The translations under genes were made by a program, and so were the position numbers. From Trueperaceae bacterium (GTDB lineage Bacteria; Deinococcota; Deinococci; Deinococcales; Trueperaceae): a stretch of 5,800 nt of DNA. The DNA lies in NCBI GenBank assembly GCA_007121175.1, contig SKMG01000322.1, positions 1-5,800 of the forward strand. Reading direction: 5' to 3'. The notes under the pieces were generated by a model. That model was not told the DNA's origin and did not search any database. It saw only the letters and a list, made by a program, of their open reading frames with translations. How positions within the stretch are numbered: position 1 is the stretch's first letter; each line of letters opens with the position of its first letter. This document shows, piece by piece, positions 1 through 5,282 of this stretch.

Positions 1-137
1 ACCACGTCGAAGTCCTGGAGCGCATCGGGCGCCACCTGAGGATCGGCACGCGAACCCGAGAGGATCACCGCGCGCACACGGGAGTCGGCCCTCGCGGTCG
101 CCAGGATCAGCTCGAGCATCTCCCGGTCGCTACGCAC
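1..137 (-). CDS. ANT(6)/AadK-like aminoglycoside nucleotidyltransferase, 5' end only
   Basis: Only the first 45 codons lie in the window; the gene runs off the left edge. I chose the GTG at 137-135, preceded by GGAG four bases upstream, because the protein then begins VRSDREMLELILATA, closely matching the MRSEQEM-type N-terminus of the AadK/ANT(6) streptomycin 6-adenylyltransferase family. The nucleotidyltransferase fold signature follows: ILSGSRADP at about residues 26-34, then QDFDV at 41-45, giving the G-S ... D-x-D pattern whose aspartates bind the metal ions and nucleotide. Family members move AMP onto a hydroxyl of aminoglycosides such as streptomycin in the cytoplasm, but many chromosomal homologues are untested, so the substrate is inferred. 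It lies 71 bases downstream of the Nim-like gene on the same strand and may share its transcript. The family is well supported; a resistance function is not shown. Confidence 0.8.
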   Translation of the reverse strand, partial: MRSDREMLELILATARADSRVRAVILSGSRADPQVAPDALQDFDV

Positions 138-141
138 GCGG

Positions 142-153
142 CTCCGATCGGAG
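142..153. promoter_or_regulatory. Perfect 12-bp palindrome over the ribosome binding site of the nucleotidyltransferase gene
   Basis: CTCCGATCGGAG is a perfect inverted repeat ending four bases before the GTG start at 137. On the minus strand its last four bases, GGAG, are the likely Shine-Dalgarno sequence, and its first four, CTCC, can pair with them around a GATC loop. It could be a small operator or an RNA element that masks the ribosome site. A 12-bp palindrome can also arise by chance in GC-rich DNA. Confidence 0.3.
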
Positions 154-208
154 GATGCCGACGCCGCGGCAGATATCCTCAGCGGTACGGCCGGGCAGGC
201 GCCCCATG

Positions 209-664
209 CTATTGCCTCCGCGCTTTCCCCGACAGCGACGAGACGTCGACCCGGAACACCCGCGTCTCCTCAGAGAGCGCCGCGATGTACAGTAGGCCCT
301 CCTCCTCGAAGCCCGGCGAGTACTTCCCGGCGAACCGCTCGAGCGCGGCCTGCTTCTCGGTGCCGAGCGCCTCGGTGGCCACGCCCTCGACGATGCAGCT
401 CTCGAAGAGGGTGCTGAAGTCTTCCGGCAGCACCTCCACCCGACCCACGACGCAGAACGAGACCCGTGGATCGTGCGCCAAGTGCTCCAGCTTCCGCCCC
501 TCTCGCGCGCAGTGCACGTAGATGACACCGTCCAGAACGCAGTAGGAGAGCGGCACGCCGTAAGGCGCGCCCTCCGGCGAAACGGTGGAGAGGACGCCGT
601 GGCCGCCCTGCTCGAGGATGCGCCACGCGTCGTCCTCCGCGATCCGCCGATCGCTCCTACGCAT
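209..664 (-). CDS. Nim-like pyridoxamine 5'-phosphate oxidase-fold flavin-binding protein
   Basis: This complete 151-residue cytoplasmic protein has the usual length and layout of the NimA-like branch of the PNPOx split-barrel family. Visible family blocks are ILEQGGHGVLST (16-27), PYGVPLSY (34-41), IYVHCAREGRKLE (48-60), a VSFCVVG strand (68-74) and KYSPGF (114-119). The HCAxEGxK block lies in the region that contributes to the flavin and substrate site in this family. Known Nim proteins reduce nitroimidazole drugs to harmless amines; most homologues in environmental bacteria have no proven substrate, so I call the fold and not the activity. The ATG at 664 has GAGG six bases upstream. The ANT(6)-like gene follows on the same strand, and a possible 31-codon leader ORF overlaps the start by eight bases. 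No frameshift or missing segment is evident. Confidence 0.88.
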   Translation of the reverse strand: MRRSDRRIAEDDAWRILEQGGHGVLSTVSPEGAPYGVPLSYCVLDGVIYVHCAREGRKLEHLAHDPRVSFCVVGRVEVLPEDFSTLFESCIVEGVATEALGTEKQAALERFAGKYSPGFEEEGLLYIAALSEETRVFRVDVSSLSGKARRQ

Positions 665-752
665 CGGGAGCCTCGAGCGGCGGTCTGTTGGCGCGGCTGG
701 GTCGGCAGGCGTCGACTGGCGCCTGGCCGAGCAACGCGAACATGCTCTTCAC
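657..752 (-). CDS. Possible 31-aa leader ORF coupled to the Nim-like gene
   Basis: A GTG at 752-750 lies seven bases after a strong CAGGAGGC ribosome site and opens a 31-codon frame beginning VKSMFALLGQAPVD. Its TAG stop (659-657) sits inside the first codons of the Nim-like gene, an ATGCGTAG overlap of eight bases that is typical of translational coupling. The peptide starts with a short hydrophobic stretch (MFALLG) and ends rich in Pro, Arg and Ala, with no family I recognise. It could be a leader peptide, or a remnant of a longer gene whose 3' part has gone. Support is the ribosome site and the overlap only; composition alone would not justify calling it. Confidence 0.3.
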   Translation of the reverse strand: MKSMFALLGQAPVDACRPSRANRPPLEAPDA

Positions 753-940
753 GGTTACGCCTCCTGGGGCCACCCGAAGGGCTCGCGTGGCCGGCTGCTG
801 TAGCCTACCCGTCCTGCGCGTACGTCCCCTCACCGATCGCGCTACTCGTGTCGACCCGAGAACGGTCCGCCGGAGCAGCGTCCCCTACATTGGCGGCACT
901 GGGGCGCCAGCAGCCGGCGCACCGGAGTAGGGGGACGATC

Positions 941-1384
941 ATGAGCCAGACCGGATTGGACGTCTTCGATCACACGCTGCACCAGACGAATGCATGGCTC
1001 AAGACCATCCAGGGACACCTCGGCTGGGGGGATCGGCAACTCGCCTACCACGCGCTCCGGGCGACGCTGCAGACGCTGCGCGACCGGATTCCGCCCGACT
1101 TGGCGGCGAACCTCGCCGCCCACTTGCCGCTCCTGGTTCGGGGGATCTACTACGAGGGCTGGACGCCGAGCTCGACCCCCCAGCGCCTCCGTACCCAGGA
1201 GGAGTTCCTGGCGGTCGTTGCAGAACGCTACGGCCACCGCGAGCCCGTCGCCTTCGACGACCTCGTCCGTGCGGTGTTCGCCACCCTCGACACCTACGTC
1301 ACCCACGAACAGCTCGACAAGGTCCGTCATGCGCTCGGCGATGACCTCCGGGCGATGTGGCCGGCGGCACCGAGCGGTCGCTGA
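941..1384 (+). CDS. DUF2267 family protein
   Basis: This 147-residue protein opens with MSQTGLDVFDHTLHQTN, a start I recognise from DUF2267 proteins. The ATG follows the purine-rich AGGGGGACG by a normal distance, and the open frame further upstream has no family-like sequence, so 941 is the likely start. Two helical halves are visible. The first is about residues 17-74 (LGWGDRQLAYHALRATLQTL, then LLVRGIYYEGW). The second is about 86-140 (EEFLAVVAERYG, VAFDDLVRAVFATLD, then DKVRHALGDDLRAMW). The YYEGW motif near 70-74 is characteristic. The family is small, soluble and all-helical, and I know of no established biochemical role. The gene appears monocistronic: a hairpin terminator begins 13 bases after the stop, and the gene before it lies on the other strand. 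Confidence 0.9.
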   Translation: MSQTGLDVFDHTLHQTNAWLKTIQGHLGWGDRQLAYHALRATLQTLRDRIPPDLAANLAAHLPLLVRGIYYEGWTPSSTPQRLRTQEEFLAVVAERYGHREPVAFDDLVRAVFATLDTYVTHEQLDKVRHALGDDLRAMWPAAPSGR

Positions 1385-1396
1385 GCGAAGCGCTGG

Positions 1397-1423
1397 CCGC
1401 GCGGGATGACACCGCCCGCGCGG
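1397..1423 (+). terminator. GC-rich hairpin terminator after the DUF2267 gene
   Basis: CCGCGCGGG (1397-1405) and CCCGCGCGG (1415-1423) form a perfect 9-bp stem around a 9-base loop, starting 13 bases after the TGA. Two further G-U pairs can extend it. It is followed by TTCGAAA and not by a long T run, as is common in high-GC genomes, so termination strength is uncertain. The rest of the gap to 1645 shows no gene. Confidence 0.6.
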
Positions 1424-1645
1424 TTCGAAACCCGCAAACGGACGTCGGCGCTGCGTGAGGCCCGCGAAGCGTAGCGCGTCGCGCGCACCTACCCGCACGC
1501 GCCAGAGCATGTCGCTGCCGTGATTCTGCGGCCGCGGTGCGGGATCGCCGACGACACAGGGGACATCCGTCACTACCAAGCGATCAACGAGCGTGCTAGG
1601 CGGGGTTGGGCGCCCGTATCCCGTGAATCAGGAGGGCGAAACGCC

Positions 1646-2215
1646 ATGGCTCGAGCGTCGCAGTCTGTCAACTGGCCGGCCCTCGTCGTAGGCGGCGTCC
1701 TGCTCGTGCTCGCCGTTGCCTATCTCACGCTTCGTTCAGCCGACATGCCGACACTGCAGTTCCTGGCGTTCGGCCCCAACCCGAAGCCGGGTGAGCGGGG
1801 GGTCTTCGCAGTGGGAGGCGGAGACTCGATCGTCTTGAACCGCGCCGTGGAGTTCGACGTCGCCTCTGACGCACGCTCTTCGTGCCCAACCGCAGTCCGC
1901 CTCGAACGCTTCAGCGCGATCGGAGCCAACGCTCAGGATCTGTTGCTGATGGTGTACGGCACCCGTCCAGATGGCGCCTGCCTCATGCCCTTGGCACCCG
2001 ACGCCAGCCGCGCTCACGTCTACTCCCACACCGACAGCGCGCCTGCACCGCGCGAGGAGTTCGTCGTCTCGCCGGTGCCGCTGTACCGAGACCTGTACCT
2101 GCTGCGACCGGTCGAGCCCATCGGACGCGGCGACTGGCTGCTGTATCTACCGCGTCCGGCCGAAGGAAGGGGCGACGGCGAAGGTCCGGCGCTGTACATG
2201 TTACGCGTGGACTGA
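1646..2215 (+). CDS. Hypothetical membrane-anchored extracytoplasmic protein
   Basis: I do not recognise this 189-residue protein. The ATG at 1646 follows a strong AGGAGGG ribosome site about nine bases upstream and places a single hydrophobic segment, ALVVGGVLLVLAVAYLTL, at residues 12-29 after a short polar N-terminus with one Arg. That fits a signal anchor with the remaining ~160 residues outside the membrane; there is no lipobox cysteine. The outer part alternates short hydrophobic strands with Pro/Gly turns (FVVSPVPLYRDLYLLRPVEP at 139-158, WLLYLPRP at 164-171, PALYMLRVD at the end), suggesting a beta-rich domain. Two cysteines, near residues 80 and 112, could form a disulfide. The in-frame sequence upstream of 1646 lacks a hydrophobic segment and looks non-coding. 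It converges with the synthase gene 29 bases away. Confidence 0.72.
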   Translation: MARASQSVNWPALVVGGVLLVLAVAYLTLRSADMPTLQFLAFGPNPKPGERGVFAVGGGDSIVLNRAVEFDVASDARSSCPTAVRLERFSAIGANAQDLLLMVYGTRPDGACLMPLAPDASRAHVYSHTDSAPAPREEFVVSPVPLYRDLYLLRPVEPIGRGDWLLYLPRPAEGRGDGEGPALYMLRVD

Positions 2216-2219
2216 TGCC

Positions 2220-2232
2220 TGGCGGTCCGCCA
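2220..2232. terminator. Short hairpin between convergent genes, possible bidirectional terminator
   Basis: TGGCG and CGCCA form a 5-bp stem around a 3-base loop in the 29-base gap between two converging stop codons. The position suits a shared terminator, but the stem is short and no T run follows on either strand. It is a weak candidate. Confidence 0.22.
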
Positions 2233-2244
2233 ATCGCGCGACCG

Positions 2245-3456
2245 TCAAGCAGTCGTGAGCTCCACGATCTTCGACGGCGCCCCCGCTTCCTGTCGCCGGG
2301 TCCAGGTGCTGGTGCAGGGGATCTTGTCCAGGTCGGCGCGGTGCGCGTAGCGGCGAGCGACATCGGCCACCTCGGCGAGCAGCCCCTCTTCGAGCGTGGT
2401 GGGCTCGAGGCCGAGGCCCAGCAGCAGGTCGTTGCTCACGTGCAGATCGTTCTCGGCCGCTTCAGAGCGCGGGTTCGGCACGAACTCCACGCGGGCGCCC
2501 GTGAGCCGCGCGACGATTCCGGCCAGGTCGCGCACCCGGTGCGTCTCGGTCATCTGGTTCAGGATGCGCACCCGGTTCCCTGGCTCGGGCGGGCGCTCGA
2601 GCGCCAGCTGGATGCAGCGCACCGTATCGCGGATGTGGATGAACGCCCGCGTCTGACCGCCCGTGCCGTGCACCGTGAGCGGGTACCCGACCGCCGCTTG
2701 CATCAGGAAGCGGTTGAGCACGGTGCCGTAGTCGCCGTCATAGTCGAAGCGGTTGATGAGCCGCTCGTCGCGTAGCGTCTGCGGCGTGTTCGTGCCCCAC
2801 ACGATCCCTTGGTGCAAGTCAGTGATGCGCAGGCCGTCGTTCTTGGCGTAGTACGCGAAGAACAGCTGGTCCTGCGTCTTGGTCATGTGGTAGATGCTGC
2901 CCGGGTTGGACGGGTAGAGGATCTCCTGACGCACGCGCGAGCCGTCCTCCGCCACCACCTCGACCGGCAAGTAGCCCTCGGGGATCCGCATGCCCGCCGT
3001 GCCGTAGCCGTACACGCCCATCGTGCCCAAGTGCGCGAGGTGGACGTCGATGCCGCTCTCCACGATCGCGGCCAGCACGTTGTGCGTCGCGTTCAGGTTG
3101 TTGTCGACCGTGTAGCGCTTGTGACGGCTCGACTTCATCGAGTACGGCGCGGCACGCTGCTCGGCGAAGTGGACGATGGCGTCGGGACGCTCGCCCTCGA
3201 TGAGCGAGAGCAGGCGCTCGTAATCGCGCGCGACGTCGAGCCGCTCGAAGCCGATCGGGCGCCCGCCGAGCTCTTGATGAGCGCGCAAGCGCGCGCCGAG
3301 CGGCTCGATCGGCGTGAGCGAGTAGGCCTCGAGCTCGTGCTCGATGCTGCGGCGCGAGAGGTTGTCGACGATGACCACGTCGTGGCCGAGATCAGCTAGA
3401 TGGAGCGAGGTGGGCCAGCCGCAGAAGCCGTCACCACCCAAGATCAGAATGCGCAT
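2245..3456 (-). CDS. sqdB: UDP-sulfoquinovose synthase (SQD1/SqdB-like, NAD-dependent short-chain dehydrogenase/reductase)
   Basis: The enzyme family makes UDP-sulfoquinovose from UDP-glucose and sulfite using bound NAD; the product feeds sulfolipid or sulfonated-glycan synthesis. The 403-residue protein matches plant and cyanobacterial SQD1/SqdB along its whole length. It shows the nucleotide-binding loop GGDGFCGW (7-14), VDNLSRR (30-36), HFAEQRAAPYSM (96-107), LGTMGVYG (143-150), YHMTK (Tyr189, Lys193 of the YxxxK pair), DLHQGIVWGT (213-222), AVGYPLTVHG (255-264), GGQTRAFIHIRDT (266-278), NQMTE (300-304) and VPNPRSEA (326-333). I start at the ATG at 3456 because the Rossmann strand begins at once; a GTG at 3477 would add seven residues. 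Plant SQD1, as I remember it, has LGTMGEYG, so Val148 replaces an acidic residue near the active site. No sulfolipid glycosyltransferase is adjacent. Family assignment is firm; exact substrate is less so. Confidence 0.88.
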   Translation of the reverse strand: MRILILGGDGFCGWPTSLHLADLGHDVVIVDNLSRRSIEHELEAYSLTPIEPLGARLRAHQELGGRPIGFERLDVARDYERLLSLIEGERPDAIVHFAEQRAAPYSMKSSRHKRYTVDNNLNATHNVLAAIVESGIDVHLAHLGTMGVYGYGTAGMRIPEGYLPVEVVAEDGSRVRQEILYPSNPGSIYHMTKTQDQLFFAYYAKNDGLRITDLHQGIVWGTNTPQTLRDERLINRFDYDGDYGTVLNRFLMQAAVGYPLTVHGTGGQTRAFIHIRDTVRCIQLALERPPEPGNRVRILNQMTETHRVRDLAGIVARLTGARVEFVPNPRSEAAENDLHVSNDLLLGLGLEPTTLEEGLLAEVADVARRYAHRADLDKIPCTSTWTRRQEAGAPSKIVELTTA

Positions 3457-3596
3457 CCCACACCTTACCGGGCGCACGCCTGCGGCCGCGTCGCGGGATG
3501 CGCACCAGCACTCCGCAGGGGCAGCGCGACCACGGGCCCTCAGCCGACAAGACCGATCGCCGTACTCAGCGCGAGTCGCTCTGCGCCGGCTCGGGC

Positions 3597-4072
3597 TCAG
3601 GGAGTACGTCGCGGCGACCAGCCCCTTCCGAGCGACGCCTGCTCGAGCCGGAGCAGGCCGAGACAGTCGTGCGGCCTGGGCTCCTCCGGCGCGAGCGCCG
3701 CGTAGCGCTCGAACAGCGTCTCCGCCGCGTCCAGCTCGCCTCGGCTGAGGGCAATGCGCCCCAGCCAGTGGTACGCCTGAGCGAACTCCGGGTCGCGCCT
3801 GAGGGCCTCACGGAACTGCTCGGTAGCCTCCTCGTCCAACCTCGAGTTCCGGTGGTAACGGAGCCCGAGGTAGGTAGGCAGGTCGTGCCCTCGAGGATCG
3901 CTTCGCGGTGATCGGCGCGACGCTGTACTGGCGCCGTACCACCACCGGCTTTCGTGTCCTGGAGCAACGGACCTTCCTCGATCGGCGCGTCGGCTCGCTC
4001 GACACCCACGAGCTGATAACAGGTCCCCGCCTCGTTGCGGTGGCCACACCGCCCCGAGCGCAGGCGGGGCAT
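3597..4072 (-). pseudogene. Frameshifted TPR-repeat protein remnant
   Basis: Protein-like sequence runs through three frames in turn. The first frame, from an ATG at 4072, gives CGHRNEAGTCYQLVGVE and IEEGPLLQDTKA. One extra base near 3945 moves the good reading to a second frame (VVVRRQYSVAPITAK), and another near 3890-3900 moves it to a third. That last frame encodes two tetratricopeptide-like repeats, roughly LPTYLGLRYHRNSRLDEEAT plus FREALRRDP, then AYHWLGRIALSRGELDAAE plus FERYAALAP, and the start of a third (HDCLGLLRLEQ). It stops at 3597; the last dozen residues look out of frame. TPRs are helical protein-binding repeats, and no partner can be named. The CGHRNEAGT piece resembles zinc-ribbon sequences but lacks a clean cysteine set. 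Net +2 bases suggest a decayed gene or assembly errors. It lies 22 bases after the DinB-like remnant. Confidence 0.6.
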
Positions 4073-4094
4073 CGGATCGGTGGCGGCCGATGCG

Positions 4095-4332
4095 TCACCA
4101 GGTGTTGCCGCCACCGGGTGGCGGCCAGGCACCGAGGATGCGCCGCATCAGCACCACCTGGCCCAAGTGGTAGGCGTTGTGACCCGTGAACCACACCATC
4201 CTGAGCCCGACGGTGAAACGCCCCCCAGGATGAAGCGCTCGAGGAGCTCCGGTTCGCGGGCCATCTCGCGGGGGCGCTCGAGACTGGCTGGTTTGCTCGC
4301 TTCATCGCTACGGGTAGCATCTCATCGCTCAT
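4095..4332 (-). pseudogene. DinB-like protein remnant, C-terminal part, frameshifted
   Basis: The end of this frame reads FTVGLRMVWFTGHNAYHLGQ, then VVLMRRILGAWPPPGGGNTW, stopping at 4097-4095. The HNAYHLGQ block is the C-terminal metal-binding histidine motif of DinB/YfiT-like four-helix proteins, many of which are thiol-dependent metalloenzymes or stress proteins. Just upstream REMAREPELLERFILG lies in another frame; the two join if one G is restored in the six-base homopolymer at 4221-4226. The frame holding that piece opens only after a stop at 4324-4322. An ATG at 4332 with GAGGGA upstream lies in a third frame and may be the old start. Only about 75 residues remain against roughly 150-170 in the family, so the N-terminal helices and first histidine are gone. 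It sits just after the peptidase E stop on the same strand. Confidence 0.6.
4107..4125. repeat. GC-rich perfect inverted repeat at the end of the DinB-like remnant
   Basis: GCCGCCACC and GGTGGCGGC are perfect complements around one base, so a real hairpin would have about 7 bp and a 5-base loop. It lies ten bases inside the stop and coincides with the Pro-Pro-Pro-Gly-Gly-Gly codons of the reading frame, which alone can create such symmetry. It could act as a terminator for minus-strand transcripts, but no T run follows. Confidence 0.25.
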
Positions 4333-4340
4333 GTCCCTCG

Positions 4341-5006
4341 TTACGGCGCGAACCGTTGCCAATGGCCTTCGGAGACGAACTGCACGGTTCCATCGACCAC
4401 AGCGATGGCGGTCTCGTCGTCGATCGCGTAGGTCGGTACCGGTAAATCGGCAGCCATGCGTGTCGCCCTGGCCGTGGAACTCTCCGGGTGGTCCTCGTGA
4501 TCGAGATGCGGGAGCAACGCGAAGTCGACGAGTCCCAGTCCCTGCTCGATGACGAAGGGCGTACTCGGGTCGTCGTACGTCTCTCCGAAGACCGGCGCGG
4601 TCACCATGCTGCCGGCGCTCACCCCGACGTACACCGTCTCGCGCAGCGACGGCAGGAGCTTTGCCAGTCCGGACTCCCGCATCCAGCGGCCCAGGTAGAG
4701 GACATCACCGCCATACACCAGCAGGGCTGCCGCCTCTTGGACGGCAGCGATCCACACCTCCTCGTCGAGGCTGGGCAGGGCTGTGAGTTCCAGGACGCCC
4801 AACGACTTCCAGCCGAGTTCGCACATGGGGTTGGCGGTCGAGCCGCTGATGAACTGGTAGGCCGCCGAAGGCCCGCCGGGGAAGGGGTACAGCGCGGTGG
4901 GGATGCAGAGGGCATGGGACTCGGCAACCGGTTTGCCCAAGAGGTCGACCAGCGCGTCGTGGATGCTCGCGTTCTTGATGCCGGCGGACGTGAGCAGGTA
5001 CTTCAT
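4341..5006 (-). CDS. pepE: Peptidase E (dipeptidase E), serine peptidase family S51
   Basis: Peptidase E is a cytoplasmic serine peptidase that cleaves dipeptides with N-terminal aspartate, using a class I glutamine amidotransferase-like fold. The 221-residue product is of normal family length. The ATG at 5006 has GAGGAGGGG a few bases upstream; a TTG at 5024 would add six residues and falls within that ribosome site. Recognisable elements are MKYLLTSAG (1-9), CIPTALYPFPGGP (34-46), VYGGDVLYLGR (97-107; GGN-type loop), the nucleophile elbow YVGVSAGSMV (126-135) with Ser130 as predicted catalytic Ser, PHLDHEDH (166-173) with His167 as the likely triad His, and AIDDETA (194-200) with Glu198 as the likely acid. 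Relatives such as cyanophycinase share the elbow, but the small size favours peptidase E. The gene is intact although both neighbours on its strand are broken. Confidence 0.85.
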   Translation of the reverse strand: MKYLLTSAGIKNASIHDALVDLLGKPVAESHALCIPTALYPFPGGPSAAYQFISGSTANPMCELGWKSLGVLELTALPSLDEEVWIAAVQEAAALLVYGGDVLYLGRWMRESGLAKLLPSLRETVYVGVSAGSMVTAPVFGETYDDPSTPFVIEQGLGLVDFALLPHLDHEDHPESSTARATRMAADLPVPTYAIDDETAIAVVDGTVQFVSEGHWQRFAP

Positions 5007-5049
5007 GACACCCCTCCTCGTCAATCGAGTGGGAGCCGTGAGGCCCCTC

Positions 5050-5062
5050 GATCGTAACGATC
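5050..5062. promoter_or_regulatory. Near-palindrome upstream of pepE, possible operator
   Basis: GATCGTAACGATC has 5-bp arms (GATCG/CGATC) around TAA, 44 bases before the pepE start. It lies in the 81-base gap between the DHFR-like remnant and pepE, where a promoter would be needed if pepE is transcribed independently. No clear -35/-10 pair is visible, so regulation is a guess. Confidence 0.2.
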
Positions 5063-5087
5063 TTGGCGCGATTGAGCGGCGCGAGGT

Positions 5088-5282
5088 CTAGGGTGACGAC
5101 ATGGCAGGCGATGCGCGTTCTCGGGCGCTCGCTCGTCCACAGTGGGCGAAGCGCCGCTGCTCGGCGAGCCGGAGGTCGACACGAGGTCCGGCTGGGAAGA
5201 GCCGCTTCCCCGCGCTCACCAGGTCGGCGTCCTCCACGAACCCATCGAGCGACGTGAGCATCGAGTAGATCAGCTTCGCCAT
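5088..5282 (-). pseudogene. DHFR/RibD-like reductase with a large internal deletion
   Basis: A proper start (ATG at 5282, GGAGG about five bases upstream) opens MAKLIYSMLTSLDGFVEDAD, the N-terminal strand and substrate-loop motif of the dihydrofolate reductase/RibD C-terminal-like family (YfdH/YyaP-type, usually about 180-200 residues). Residue 21 then continues LVSAGKRLFPAGPRVDLRL, AEQRRF, which is the C-terminal block of the same family (typically ...GGGKRFFPDG...DLxLxxxRRF). About 120-140 residues that normally lie between are missing, and the join keeps the frame. After RRF the usual hydrophobic final strand is replaced by HCGRASARERAS, so the tail is also damaged. The 64-residue product lacks most of the NADPH-binding core and should not be an active reductase. 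A deletion remnant or an assembly collapse are both possible; a functional microprotein is less likely. Confidence 0.65.

Noticed and set aside
130..528. A 132-codon minus-strand frame overlapping the Nim-like gene
   Set aside because: It is a Ser/Arg-rich out-of-frame reading of the Nim-like coding sequence; the true neighbour starts at 137 in a different frame.
841..892. Possible -35/-10 promoter for the DUF2267 gene (TCGACC ... TACATT)
   Set aside because: The two hexamers are about 29 bases apart, too far for a standard promoter, and neither matches well.
688..930. An 80-codon plus-strand frame before the DUF2267 gene
   Set aside because: No ribosome site, no family match and low-information composition; the minus strand here offers the better-supported short leader ORF.
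842..1579. A 245-codon minus-strand open frame opposite the DUF2267 gene
   Set aside because: It is antisense to a clearly recognised family protein, is very rich in Arg/Pro/Gly/Ala and shows no domain; it is what GC-rich coding DNA produces on the opposite strand.
1882..2775. A 297-codon plus-strand frame spanning the hypothetical gene and the synthase 3' end
   Set aside because: It runs out of frame through the membrane-anchored gene and antisense through the synthase, with shadow-like composition and no ribosome site.
2809..3399. A 196-codon plus-strand frame inside the synthase gene
   Set aside because: It lies wholly antisense to the UDP-sulfoquinovose synthase, is rich in Val/Arg/Ala/His and has no family features.
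4488..5057. A 189-codon plus-strand frame opposite pepE
   Set aside because: It is antisense to the intact peptidase E and has no recognisable domain.
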